A DNA stretch of 64,000 nt from an uncultured Bacteroidia bacterium (GTDB lineage: Bacteria; Bacteroidota; Bacteroidia; NS11-12g; UBA9320), in the NCBI GenBank assembly GCA_943787465.1, contig CALSMN010000003.1, forward strand, positions 129,093 to 193,092, given 5' to 3'. Shown here piece after piece: positions 36,597 through 46,371 of this stretch (position 1 is the stretch's first letter; each line of letters begins with the position of its first letter). The notes beneath the pieces are model-generated. The model worked only from the letters and a program-made list of their open reading frames with translations, made no database searches and was not told the origin of the DNA. The translations under genes and the position numbers were made by a program.

Positions 36597-37723
36597 TTGC
36601 GATACTTGGGATAGGTCTTATTATGGGTATTTTTTTGAGTATTCAAATTTTTTCATGGTGTTCGATGTTGGTGTACACGACCAAACCATTGCAACCGCGA
36701 TCAGAATATCCGAAGGTATCTATTTTGTTGGCAGCTCGCAATGAAGAAGCATTGATTATTCGTTGTTTGGAGGCCATGCATCGCCTCAATTATCCGACAC
36801 ACCTATTAGATATTCAGATTGGAGATGATTCCAGTTCAGATAACACCCTAGCACTCATCCAAGAATTTATCCAAGACAAACCCCATTTTCATGTGCATTC
36901 CATTACCGAAGTAGTTGGAAAAGGAAGAGGAAAAGCCAATGTGTTAGCACAATTGGCTCATCATGCAGATGGAGTTTTTTATGGTATTACCGATGTGGAT
37001 GTTCAATTGCCAGCCGATTGGATTTTGGGATTGCTTCAAGAATTTGATGACGACGTGGGATTGGTAAGTGGAACAACAATGTGTCAGCCTGGGGAGCTAT
37101 TCGCTACCATGCAGAGTATCGATTGGTTACATTTTATGGGCTACATTAAAGCATTTGCCCATGTGGGGGTGGGGTGTACAAGTGTAGGGAATAACATGGC
37201 TGTTCGAGCCTCAGCCTACTGGCAAACGGGAGGCTATGAGAACATTGATTTTTCGATTACAGAGGATTATAAGTTATTTCAAGAAGTCACATCCCGAGGT
37301 TGGGGCTGGAGAAATATATTGAGTGATTACTCACTAGGGAAGGCTTGGTTTATACCTTCTATCACCGAAATGCTTCATCAACGAAAACGTTGGCTCATCG
37401 GTGCGCGTGATCTCCCACTCAATTGGAAAGCAATCATCCTGCTTTATGGTCTTTTTTTACCGGCTTTAGGGATTCTTTTTTTTATTTCTATTCAATGGGC
37501 TCTGGTTGTCTGGGGAGTGAAGTTTTTGCTCCAATCTTTATTTATGCTCACGCTGTGTCATAAGGCGGGAGTACAACCATTTAAATTCTGGCAATTAGCC
37601 GTGTATGAGGGGTATGTTTTGATCAATACGTTGGTTACTGCGGTGTTTTACTTTCTTCCGATTCCCTCCGTGTGGAAAGAGAGAAGATATGGAACAACAT
37701 ATATTCAAGACGGAATAGAATAA
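36593..37723 (+). CDS. Family 2 glycosyltransferase, membrane-bound
   Basis: This 376-residue enzyme has an N-terminal membrane helix (about residues 4-24), a GT-A catalytic domain (VSILLAARNEE, GDDSSSDNT, a DVDVQ DxD-like motif, ITEDYKLF, and QRKRW near residue 263) and two or three C-terminal membrane helices. The motifs match processive or membrane glycosyltransferases that extend polysaccharides or transfer sugars to lipids. Coupling with the deacetylase suggests they modify the same glycan; the product is unknown. Confidence 0.88.
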   Translation: MIAILGIGLIMGIFLSIQIFSWCSMLVYTTKPLQPRSEYPKVSILLAARNEEALIIRCLEAMHRLNYPTHLLDIQIGDDSSSDNTLALIQEFIQDKPHFHVHSITEVVGKGRGKANVLAQLAHHADGVFYGITDVDVQLPADWILGLLQEFDDDVGLVSGTTMCQPGELFATMQSIDWLHFMGYIKAFAHVGVGCTSVGNNMAVRASAYWQTGGYENIDFSITEDYKLFQEVTSRGWGWRNILSDYSLGKAWFIPSITEMLHQRKRWLIGARDLPLNWKAIILLYGLFLPALGILFFISIQWALVVWGVKFLLQSLFMLTLCHKAGVQPFKFWQLAVYEGYVLINTLVTAVFYFLPIPSVWKERRYGTTYIQDGIE

Positions 37724-37724
37724 G

Positions 37725-37732
37725 TATTTTTG
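37725..37732 (+). promoter_or_regulatory. -7 box four bases before the second lgt
   Basis: TATTTTTG is an exact TAnnTTTG match straddling the 13-base gap after the glycosyltransferase gene. ATG at 37737 follows after four bases. It may be an internal promoter in the operon; a chance match in T-rich sequence is possible. Confidence 0.35.
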
Positions 37733-37736
37733 AAGC

Positions 37737-38549
37737 ATGTTTCCAAAATTGATTACGATTACTATTCCTGATTTTTTACAGGGATTTTTACCACCTCAAT
37801 TTTCGTTGTACAGTTATGGTTTTATGATTGCCCTAGGAGCTATTTTGGCTTTTTATATTGTGCTATATCAATCCAAGTCTTTGGGTCTTAACACCGAAAA
37901 ACTGTCTAGTTTATTTATGTGGGCTATAGGGGCCGCCTTTGTGGGAGGAAAGTTATTTTTCTTTTTAGAGGATATCAATAAATATTGGGATAACCCCTCA
38001 TTAATGAAAAATGCACTACAAGGAGGGTTTGTTTTTTATGGATCATTGATTTTTACCATACCGACTCTTGTTTTGTGGTTAAAAATAGAAAAAATAGCAG
38101 TTCGACCGTTTTTAGATATACTTGCTTTCGCAGCACCCGTCCTTCATTCGATGGGGAGAGTAGGCTGTTTTTTGGCAGGGTGTTGTCATGGGAAAGTGTG
38201 TTCTTCAAATCTAGGAGTGGTTTTTTCTCATCCGGATACGCTAGCTGATTTTAAAGATGTACCCTTATATCCTACTCAATTATTCGATATTGGTGTAAAT
38301 GTATTGATTTTAGGCGTCGTATATTTTCTTCGAAAAAGACAATCGTTTCAGGGTCAATTATTTTTAGTTTATCTAATCATGTATGCCATTGGAAGAAGTA
38401 TCGTAGAACTGTATCGCGGGGATGATTCACGTGGATTTTTGTTTGATGGTCAAATTTCACACTCCCAATTTATTGCTTTATTCGTTATTGTTGGATGTAG
38501 CTTTTTTTGGTACAAATGGCGCAAATCAGACGCCTCTTTGGGGAATTAA
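37737..38549 (+). CDS. lgt: Second Lgt-family diacylglyceryl transferase (short form)
   Basis: This 270-residue polytopic protein is a short Lgt paralogue. The signature reads GRVGCFLAGCCHG, and the second conserved Arg region reads YAIGRSIVELYRGDD. The His of the canonical HGG loop is Tyr (FVFYGSLI) and the Asn/Glu of the signature are replaced by Ala/Cys. It could be a lipoprotein-modifying enzyme with altered specificity or could transfer another lipid group. It lies in a cluster with a deacetylase, glycosyltransferase and lipid kinase. Its stop overlaps the stop of the convergent lipid kinase gene. Confidence 0.8.
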   Translation: MFPKLITITIPDFLQGFLPPQFSLYSYGFMIALGAILAFYIVLYQSKSLGLNTEKLSSLFMWAIGAAFVGGKLFFFLEDINKYWDNPSLMKNALQGGFVFYGSLIFTIPTLVLWLKIEKIAVRPFLDILAFAAPVLHSMGRVGCFLAGCCHGKVCSSNLGVVFSHPDTLADFKDVPLYPTQLFDIGVNVLILGVVYFLRKRQSFQGQLFLVYLIMYAIGRSIVELYRGDDSRGFLFDGQISHSQFIALFVIVGCSFFWYKWRKSDASLGN

Positions 38550-39433
38550 ACGATTACTTTTACTTGTCCTGTTTTTCGGATATGAAAATTTTTTTCGATC
38601 AAGGGTTCACCATCGAGTTGAGCAGGGATAGGGCAATCAGAAGCAATGGTAATTTCTTCCAATTGTTGATATTCAATGGCTGATTTGTGTAGGTGTCTCC
38701 CCAATTTCACTAGCGGTAAAAAATACATGCGCTTAAAAAGAGAAACACGTTTACATAAAATAATTTCTAATTTACCATCACTAATATTGGCATTTGGCGC
38801 TACTTTAAACCCTCCTCCATAGACTTTTCCATTGGCCGCAGAGAGCATGAATACCTGTTTATTTTCACCATTAATTTTAGCTTGGAAAGAACGATAGATA
38901 AAAAGATGCTTGATGATTTCTATCCAGTATTTTGCTTGACTTGAAAACAGGATTTTTTTAAGTTGTGTTTTTTGAGCAATAGCACCATCAAATCCAGCAC
39001 CAAATCCATTTATAAATCGTTTTTGATTGCAAGTCCATACATCTATGGACGAAAATTCTTGTTGGTTGTTGAATGGAATTTGAAGTATACGTTGAAGTGA
39101 TTGGTTTGAATATAGCATTTTAACTAAATCATTTCCTGTGCCGGCCGGGATGATGTGCAGGGGAGTATCAAAATGGGGTAGGGCTTGTAGAGTGATATTG
39201 ATGGTACCATCTCCACCCACAATGCTAATTAAATCAAAAGGGTGCTCATCCATTAATTTTTGAATTTTTTCTGTATCATCATTCCCATTGGTTTGGTAAA
39301 GAGAATAGGCAAAACCTTCCTGTTTTAAAATGGTTAGGTATGGAGTTAATGCAAGGTGAGATTTACCTCCTTGAGCCGCTGGATTAAATACAATAAGCGT
39401 ATGCTGGTAGATCAAAATGTAATTTAGATTCAA
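38546..39433 (-). CDS. Diacylglycerol/lipid kinase family protein (YegS/DgkB-like)
   Basis: This 295-residue protein phosphorylates a lipid such as diacylglycerol. The NAD/DAGK catalytic fold is shown by IVFNPAAQGGK near the start, the GGDGTIN motif (about residue 75) and IPAGTGNDL (about 95). The C-terminal domain has GFGAGFDGAIA. There is no ATG near the start. TTG at 39433 or a TTG six codons later are the candidates. The start faces kmo with 45 bases between the two start codons. Confidence 0.88.
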   Translation of the reverse strand: MNLNYILIYQHTLIVFNPAAQGGKSHLALTPYLTILKQEGFAYSLYQTNGNDDTEKIQKLMDEHPFDLISIVGGDGTINITLQALPHFDTPLHIIPAGTGNDLVKMLYSNQSLQRILQIPFNNQQEFSSIDVWTCNQKRFINGFGAGFDGAIAQKTQLKKILFSSQAKYWIEIIKHLFIYRSFQAKINGENKQVFMLSAANGKVYGGGFKVAPNANISDGKLEIILCKRVSLFKRMYFLPLVKLGRHLHKSAIEYQQLEEITIASDCPIPAQLDGEPLIEKNFHIRKTGQVKVIV

Positions 39434-39462
39434 ACAAATATCGGAAAAATAGCTGGGTTAAG

Positions 39463-39470
39463 TAATTTTG
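39463..39470 (+). promoter_or_regulatory. -7 box eight bases before kmo
   Basis: TAATTTTG is an exact TAnnTTTG match; the kmo ATG at 39479 follows after eight bases. The predicted mRNA is nearly leaderless. No -33 TTTG is seen. Confidence 0.45.
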
Positions 39471-39478
39471 AACCAAAC

Positions 39479-40798
39479 ATGAAAAGGATAACATTAGTAG
39501 GAGGAGGATTAGCTGGTTCTCTGGTAGCGGTTTATTTAGCCAAACGTGGTTATGAAGTGAATATATATGAACGAAGACCCGATATGCGGAATGTGGAAAT
39601 ACCCGCTGGTCGATCGATCAATTTAGCATTATCAAACCGGGGTATTCATGCTTTACAAAAAGTGGGATTGGATCAATTGGTATTGGACAAAGCGATCCCC
39701 ATGGCGGGTAGAATGATGCATGACACAGCAGGTAATTTAGCCTACCAACCCTATGGGAAAGAAGGGCAAGCGATCAATTCTGTAAGTAGAGCACATCTTA
39801 ATGTTCAACTCCTGCAATTAGCAGATGAACATGAAAATGTAAATCAGTTTTTTAATATGAGATGCCAGGAGGTAGATATTGAAAATAGTGTATGCTGGTT
39901 TTTGGATGAGAAAACGGGTGAAAAATTAGAGGTTAAATCCGATTATATCCTTGGAGGAGATGGAGCATACTCTCCTGTTCGCTTAAAAATGATGAAGAAC
40001 GATCGGTTTGATTATTCTCAAAGCTATACTAAAAGTGGATATAAAGAATTAAATATTACACCTACTGCAGAGGGAGACTTTGCGATGGATCCCGATTCGC
40101 TTCATATTTGGCCCCGAGGCAATTTTATGATGATTGCTTTGCCTAATCCAGACAAATCCTTTACCTGTACCTTATTTATGCCTTACGAAGGAGATGTAGG
40201 TTTTGATCGGATTCAAACCGATGAAGATATTCTTGAATTCATGAACACCTATTTTGCCGATGCAGTGCCGCTAATGCCTGAATTATTAGAAGATTTTAAG
40301 AATAATCCGGTGGGTAGTTTAGTTACAGTTCGGTGTTATCCCTGGCACATGAAAAAGGCTACTTTGATTGGGGACGCCTGTCATGCGATTGTTCCCTTTT
40401 ATGGACAAGGTATGAATTGTGCTTTCGAAGATTGTGTAGAATTGGATCATTGTTTGGAAGAATTTGGTGACTGGGATATCGCCATGGACGCCTACCAAAA
40501 AAGACGAAAGCCCAATGCAGATGCCATTGCTGATCTTGCTTTGCAAAATTTTATTGAAATGAGAGATCTTGTGGGAGACGAACAATTTTTACATTACAAA
40601 AAAGTGGAACATCAGTTATGTGAACTGCATCCCGATTTGTTTAAGTCTCAATACGAAATGGTAACATTCAGTACCATTCCATATAGTGAGGCATTATCTG
40701 TTGGTGCAAAAAATACAAAACGCGTTTACGACCTCATCACTGAGGATAAGGTGGATCAAATCAACGATCGGAACTTTGTAGAAGCTTGGTTTAAATAA
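39479..40798 (+). CDS. kmo: Kynurenine 3-monooxygenase
   Basis: KMO is an FAD enzyme that hydroxylates kynurenine to 3-hydroxykynurenine in tryptophan breakdown towards quinolinate/NAD. The 439-residue protein has the N-terminal FAD motif GGGLAGSLVAVYLAKRGY, the family motif AGRSINLALSNRG, the GDG motif (LGGDGAYSPVR) and the second FAD motif GDACHAIVPFYGQGMNC. Length fits the family. Other kynurenine pathway genes are not in the window. Confidence 0.93.
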   Translation: MKRITLVGGGLAGSLVAVYLAKRGYEVNIYERRPDMRNVEIPAGRSINLALSNRGIHALQKVGLDQLVLDKAIPMAGRMMHDTAGNLAYQPYGKEGQAINSVSRAHLNVQLLQLADEHENVNQFFNMRCQEVDIENSVCWFLDEKTGEKLEVKSDYILGGDGAYSPVRLKMMKNDRFDYSQSYTKSGYKELNITPTAEGDFAMDPDSLHIWPRGNFMMIALPNPDKSFTCTLFMPYEGDVGFDRIQTDEDILEFMNTYFADAVPLMPELLEDFKNNPVGSLVTVRCYPWHMKKATLIGDACHAIVPFYGQGMNCAFEDCVELDHCLEEFGDWDIAMDAYQKRRKPNADAIADLALQNFIEMRDLVGDEQFLHYKKVEHQLCELHPDLFKSQYEMVTFSTIPYSEALSVGAKNTKRVYDLITEDKVDQINDRNFVEAWFK

Positions 40799-40801
40799 CC
40801 A

Positions 40802-43800
40802 TTAATGATGTATAACTATTTTCTCAGAAGACGTACCTGCAGAAGTGTGCACTTGTACAAGGTAAGTGCCACTAGCTAACGTGTCATTTACCCTTACTTC
40901 GTTGGTTATTCCTTGAAATGTAAATACTGTTTTTCCAGCCATATTGAGGATCTCAATACTAACGGCCTGTTGTTGATCCAATTGAATGACAAAAGGACCT
41001 TGTGCTGGGTTGGGAGACAATTGAAAGGAAGTTTTTAGTGGTGTTGCAATACGATTAACTTCTGGTTCTTTGAGCCGAATTGTGTAATCTTCGATTTCAC
41101 CAGGAGTATTGCTGCATGGCGACATTGGATTGGTGAAGTACTGACTTCTTACCCGCAATCGTAAATTTTTATTGATCGTTGCATCCGTTGGAACAGTGAA
41201 AGTGCTCGTCGCCTTTTTTGTTTCATTAGATAGGGTGGAAAAAATAAGTTGTTCTGTTGTTTCAAAATCGCCATTACGATTATAATCAATCCAAGCAGTA
41301 ACAGAATCTCTACCGTTAAAAACGTAATTCATACCCACTTCTAGGGTATAGTTCTCGCCTAATTCAAGCTCCGTAGATTGATCTGTAAAATCGCCATAAA
41401 ACTCTTGATTGGAAGTGTTATTAATATCCTCTAAATCTACATAATTGATATAATCTTGTGTAGCTCCTTCACCGGAGGGAACGCAATATTTGAATTCTCT
41501 AACCAGGTAATCAAAGGTGTATGTTTCAGATAAATTGCCATTTTTTGAATGAGCCAATACCTTGAAATAAACATGATCATTCCAAGTGTCTGCACCAATG
41601 GGTCTCTTAGATTTCCAAGTGTTCGTGCCCGTTTTTTCCATGGCTATGGTGCTATCCAATGTAACGCTATTAGCACTCCAAAATACATTTACATCATCTA
41701 AATCACCATCATAATCAATGGTTGCGGTGACATACTGATCAATACCATCTTTGGGGGAATTGATGGTGGGTGTGCTTGTCAGAGTAGTATGTGTGATGGA
41801 AGGATAATTATTTCGACCTACCAAAGTATATTCCCATAAACCTCGTCCCCAAGTGGCAGCTCTTAATGTATTGCTTCCGTAATGAATTTCTAAATCCTTA
41901 ACCGTAACGTTGGGAAAATTTTCATTGTAAAGGGTCCATATAGTAGCCGATTTGCTTTTGTAATAGATGCCAATTTCTCCTCCTACATACAGGTAAGACG
42001 AATCACTATGATCCATAACTACGGTTCGAAGTGGCATGTCTCCCAGATTGTATGTAATGTTAGTCCAGGTAGCCCCCTGATCGAAGGAGATAAATATTTT
42101 TTGATTGTCTTTTTGATACCGGTTGTATGTAACCATAATGGTGTTTTTATTTTTTGGATCAAAGGCAATATCTGTAATCGAAAAATTGGGCAAACCCGAA
42201 TGGATACTCTTCCACGATTGTCCTCCATCTGTGGTTAGACGAAGGATATTATTTCGGGCAACAGCGATAACATTAGAATCCGATTCGGCTATAGCAGCTT
42301 CCGTAATGGTAGCCCCTATTCCTGGATCAGATTTGAAAGTCCATTGTGTTCCAAAATCATTTCCACGATACATGGTATCACTAAAATGGTAGACTTGCAT
42401 ACTGTTTTGAGGATTTTGTAATAAAGGGGCTTCCCAAGCAGCATTTCCACTGCCTCCATTTGGGTTGTTACATCCGTTCCGGGTTAGTCCTCCATTTTGG
42501 GTATAATTTCTTGACCCAAATTGCCAACTGCCTATCATCCAATCCTTATTGAGGGGATGAGCTAAAGCTTCCATACCGTCGCCACCGTTCCATTCTATCC
42601 AGCCATCTTTATTTAAAATACTGGTTCCATTGTCTTGTGATCCAGCCATATTGATGTCGTAGTTGCCTTGACTCAGCCCAACGGCATAAAATTCACGAAT
42701 GGCGGTTCCGTCATTGAGGCGAGTCCAAGTGTTTCCATTGTCAGTACTTTTTGCAAAATACCCGTCTGTACCTACATAAAATACACCATTTACACATTCG
42801 GCTATCCGCAAATCAGCATGAATGTATGCATTATTTTGATTAGCCCATGCCGTTTTTTGACTGAATGATTGACCACCGTCAGCAGAGGCAAAAAGGTCCA
42901 CATACCCATAGATCATATAATCGGGATTAATATCTGATACGGCAAATGCGAAGCCACTGCTATTGGGATTACTTAATGCCGTAAAGTTTGCTCCTTCGTC
43001 GGTAGATTTAAATACTCCATTGGAGGATGCTGCATAGACATGATCAGGTTCGGCAGGCGAAACAGAAAGATAAATTCTTGAGTAATTGTTGTTAGGGTAT
43101 GCTCCAGCATTACTAAAAGACGCTCCTGAATCAGTAGATTTTTTTAATAAATCCCTATCATTAAAATAGCTTCTATAGGCATAAATAATATTATTTTTTG
43201 TTGGATGGAAATTCAATATCTGTAGCGGCTCCATTAAAGGCTAAAGTCCAAGTTTTTAAGTTGTCATTGGATACAAATAGACCTTTTGATGTACCCAAAA
43301 AGACTTGATTATTTACATTTGGATGATAGGCGATTTTGTATATTCTGTCTGTATTGCCTAACCCTCCCCAACCTAAAATATCAGGATTAAAATTGGATTT
43401 TATCCAAGTATCACCACCATCCGTACTTCTGTATATTCCATGTGTAAATTCAGCACCTCCGTGTTGAACATCGATAAGAATCTCATTTTTATTGAAAGGA
43501 TTTACATCAAATGTACGCACACCACATGCAACCAGAAAATCGGTCGTATTCTTCCAGTTTTTACCACCATCACTGGTTTTCCAAAAACCACCGCTTCGAC
43601 TTCCCAAATACAAATGATTAGCGTCAGTTGGATCTATCCAAATATCTTCTACTCTGCCAATGCCTGGGGAGTAATGACTAGTCACCGTATTAGCATCCCA
43701 TGGACCAAGCTCTACCCAGCCATTATCAAAAGAAGTTTTATTTTTCAAATGGGATTGCTTGGCTAGGATGGATGCATATTCCTTTTGAGGTAAATAGAAA

Positions 43801-44063
43801 TCAACAGTATGGCGTTCTCCTGTTGGAAAAAATTTACTTTCATTTTCGTTTTTCCATCGTTCAAAATTTTTCCACCCCGAACCCTTACCACGTCCATGTA
43901 TATCAAAATAAGTATTGGCAGCATCAACAACCTCATAAAAGTGGTAGGAGTTGTCTGCCATCATTTTTTTATATTCTCTCACTTGTGCGGAGGTCAAAAA
44001 TTGTGCAAAAATGAAAAAAGGGATAAACAGTAGCTTGAATGTTGGCATAAATGTGTTATTCAT
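40802..44063 (-). pseudogene. Secreted BNR/sortilin-repeat T9SS cargo protein with one-base frameshift
   Basis: Two overlapping minus-strand frames (44063 to about 43194, then 43211 to 40802) read as one protein of about 1085 residues. The N part has a signal peptide and BNR/VPS10-like beta-propeller repeats (SRSGGFWKTSDGGKNWKN, YRSTDGGDTW). The C part continues the repeats (STDSGASF, STDEGANF, SADGGQSF, STDNGNTW), then a GEVED domain (YCVPSGEG to DYTI) and a T9SS type A domain (FQLSPNPAQG to the end). One extra base lies between 43194 and 43211, in TTTCC or in a run of six A (minus strand). It may be a real disabling mutation, slippage or a sequencing error. ATG at 44063 is preferred; ATG 44048 is an alternative. 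Confidence 0.8.
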
Positions 44064-44071
44064 AAACAGTG

Positions 44072-44079
44072 CAAATATA
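44072..44079 (-). promoter_or_regulatory. -7 box eight bases before the BNR-repeat T9SS cargo
   Basis: On the minus strand this reads TATATTTG, an exact TAnnTTTG match, eight bases before ATG 44063. This supports that start codon over the one at 44048. Confidence 0.45.
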
Positions 44080-44149
44080 TGGTCTTGAAAAATATAGACA
44101 GAATTAAGCGGTCTGAAATTGACCATATTTACCTTGTATTGACGATAAA

Positions 44150-45514
44150 TTAATTTTCTTCAGCGAAGTATTCGTAAAAATAAGGAATGGTTTCAATGCC
44201 TTTATAAAAGTTAAATAACCCGTATTTTTCATTAGGAGAATGAATAGCATCACTATCTAATCCAAATCCAAATAAAACAGTTTTTAATCCCAATACTTCT
44301 TCAAAAAGAGCAACTATCGGAATACTACCTCCCCCTCGTGTCGGGATAGGTGTTTTCCCAAATGTTTTTTCCATGGCTCGACTTGCCGCTCGATATGCAG
44401 GGCTATCTGTTGGTGTTACGGCTGCTTCTCCACCGTGGTGTGGAGTTACTTTTACTTTTACGGATTCAGGAGCTATTTTTTTAAAATGATCTTGGAAAAG
44501 TTGCGTAATTTCTGCAGATGTTTGACTGGGTACCAATCGCATGCTAATTTTAGCGTAGGCTTTACTTGGCAACACAGTTTTGGCACCTTCTCCAATGTAT
44601 CCACCCCAGATACCATTGACATCCAATGTTGGGCGAATCCCAGTTCGTTCAATGGTTGAATATCCGGATTCTCCCATTACGTCATTCACATCCAATTCTT
44701 TTTTGAATGCTTCTAAATCAAATGGAGTTTTGTCCATGGCTTCTCGATCTGCCTCACTCACTGTATCTACTTGATCATAAAATCCAGGAATAGTAATATG
44801 TCTATTTTCGTCATGCAAACTACTGATCATATCACATAATACATTAATGGGATTAGCAACAGCACCTCCAAAAGTTCCGCTGTGCAAATCAATTTTAGGC
44901 CCAGTCACCTCAACTTCTACATAGCTTAGCCCTCTTAAACCGGTATCTATACTGGGGATATCGTTGGCAATCATACCTGTATCTGAGATGAGTACTACAT
45001 CGGCAGCTAGTTTTTCGCTATTTTCTTTCACATAGATACCCAAGTTGGAACTGCCAATTTCTTCTTCCCCCTCGATCATAAATTTCACATTACAGTGAAG
45101 GGTATTGGTTTGCATCATGGTTTCAAATGCTTTTAAATGCATATAAAATTGCCCTTTATCATCACACGCACCACGGGCATAGATATTGCCCTCTTTTAGG
45201 GTAGGTTCAAAAGGAGGGGTGTGCCAAAGATCATTTGGGACTGAGGGCTGTACATCATAATGACCATAGACTAAAATTGTGGGTTTATTTGGGTCAATTA
45301 TTTTTTCTCCATAGACTATAGGGTTGCCTGCAGTTTGCTCAAGTCTCACATTATCGGCTCCAGCCTCTTGGAGTTTCATGGCTGTATAATCGGCACAACG
45401 AAGGACATCCTTAGCGTATGCAGAATCTGCACTGATGCTTGGGATTCTGAGTAAGTCAAACAGTTCTTCTAAAAATTTATCTCGGTTGTTTTCAATGTAT
45501 TCTTCTCGGGTCAT
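44150..45514 (-). CDS. M20 family dipeptidase
   Basis: This 454-residue cytosolic zinc peptidase cleaves dipeptides or related amides. Metal-binding residues are visible: His in VYGHYDVQP (about residue 83), Asp in ARGACDDKGQ (about 117), Glu in IEGEEEIGSS (about 150), Asp in LISDTGM (about 180) and a C-terminal His. A dimerisation domain lies at about 190-370. The length and ACDDKG motif match the CNDP/DapE-like dipeptidases. It is divergent from the LolA-like gene. Confidence 0.92.
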   Translation of the reverse strand: MTREEYIENNRDKFLEELFDLLRIPSISADSAYAKDVLRCADYTAMKLQEAGADNVRLEQTAGNPIVYGEKIIDPNKPTILVYGHYDVQPSVPNDLWHTPPFEPTLKEGNIYARGACDDKGQFYMHLKAFETMMQTNTLHCNVKFMIEGEEEIGSSNLGIYVKENSEKLAADVVLISDTGMIANDIPSIDTGLRGLSYVEVEVTGPKIDLHSGTFGGAVANPINVLCDMISSLHDENRHITIPGFYDQVDTVSEADREAMDKTPFDLEAFKKELDVNDVMGESGYSTIERTGIRPTLDVNGIWGGYIGEGAKTVLPSKAYAKISMRLVPSQTSAEITQLFQDHFKKIAPESVKVKVTPHHGGEAAVTPTDSPAYRAASRAMEKTFGKTPIPTRGGGSIPIVALFEEVLGLKTVLFGFGLDSDAIHSPNEKYGLFNFYKGIETIPYFYEYFAEEN

Positions 45515-45522
45515 ATCGTTGG

Positions 45523-45554
45523 CGAATTTAGAAATAATCCTCTGGCAATCAAAA
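45523..45554 (-). promoter_or_regulatory. Promoter of the M20 dipeptidase gene
   Basis: On the minus strand TTTG (45554-45551) is followed after 20 bases by TAAATTCG (45530-45523), one mismatch from TAnnTTTG. The spacing matches the Bacteroidota -33/-7 pattern. The ATG follows after eight bases, so the leader would be very short. Confidence 0.55.
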
Positions 45555-45579
45555 TCTGTTCTTGTGGGTTTATTTATTA

Positions 45580-46344
45580 ATGATTCATTCTTTACATAAA
45601 TTGACCTTGTTAGTCATAGTTATTTTATGGAGCCAATTAGCTAAAGCTGACGAACCCAATGCGATACAAGTGCTTCAGAAGGCAGAGCAAAAACTGCTTT
45701 CTTCATCCATGATTACAACGATGAATATCACTATTGAGAGGCCTCGATGGACAAAACAAATGGAACTTAAGACATGGTCAAAAGGAAAAGATTATGCAGC
45801 AGCGTACGTTATTGGCCCGGAAAAGGACAAAGGGACTGTTTATCTCAAATCAAAAAATGCCGTATACAACTATCTACCTAAAATAAAGAAGTCGATCCAA
45901 TTGCCAGTAACCATGTTGAATCAAAGTTGGATGGGAACCGACCTGAGTGCGGATGATTTAATAAAATTAACTAACATTACACAAGATTATAATGCAAGAA
46001 TTACCGGCTCACAAAATGTGTCAGGGCGGTTGTGTTATGAAATTTTACTTACACCAAAAGAAGATGCGGATGTATTGTGGGGGAAGTTAATTATATATAT
46101 CGATAAGGTGGATTATATACAATTGAAGACAGTGTTTTACGATGAAGATTTAGTGGCAGTGAATACATTGGTTGCGAGTCAAATAAAAGTCTTTGGGGAT
46201 AGAAAATTAGCTTCTAAGATCGTAATGACTCCACAAAAAAAAACAGGCTATAAAACTACGATAGAGTATACCCGTATTATTTTCAATCAATCCATTCCTT
46301 CTTCTTTTTTTACGAAGGAAAATCTTCCCAAAATAAAGCCTTAA
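45580..46344 (+). CDS. LolA-like outer membrane lipoprotein-sorting protein
   Basis: This 254-residue periplasmic protein belongs to the LolA/LppX-like fold used for lipoprotein or lipid transfer. A signal peptide (about residues 1-24) precedes the half-barrel. Motifs include LLSSSMITTMNITIERP, GPEKDKGTVYLKSKNAVYNY, the SWMGTDLSADDL segment and IYIDKVDYIQLKTVFYDED. Proteins of this shape are often encoded beside RND-type exporters, but here the neighbour is a T9SS cargo gene. ATG at 45580 is chosen over TTG 45562. Confidence 0.85.
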   Translation: MIHSLHKLTLLVIVILWSQLAKADEPNAIQVLQKAEQKLLSSSMITTMNITIERPRWTKQMELKTWSKGKDYAAAYVIGPEKDKGTVYLKSKNAVYNYLPKIKKSIQLPVTMLNQSWMGTDLSADDLIKLTNITQDYNARITGSQNVSGRLCYEILLTPKEDADVLWGKLIIYIDKVDYIQLKTVFYDEDLVAVNTLVASQIKVFGDRKLASKIVMTPQKKTGYKTTIEYTRIIFNQSIPSSFFTKENLPKIKP

Positions 46345-46356
46345 TTCCTCAATGAT

Positions 46357-46364
46357 TATATTTG
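46357..46364 (+). promoter_or_regulatory. -7 box seven bases before the 46.4 kb secreted protein
   Basis: TATATTTG is an exact TAnnTTTG match; ATG 46372 follows after seven bases. No -33 TTTG is seen. Confidence 0.45.
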
Positions 46365-46371
46365 ACGCTTT

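Noticed and set aside
43194-43211. Programmed ribosomal frameshift
   Set aside because: No clear slippery heptamer or downstream structure was recognised, and a run of only six A is a more likely site of error or mutation.
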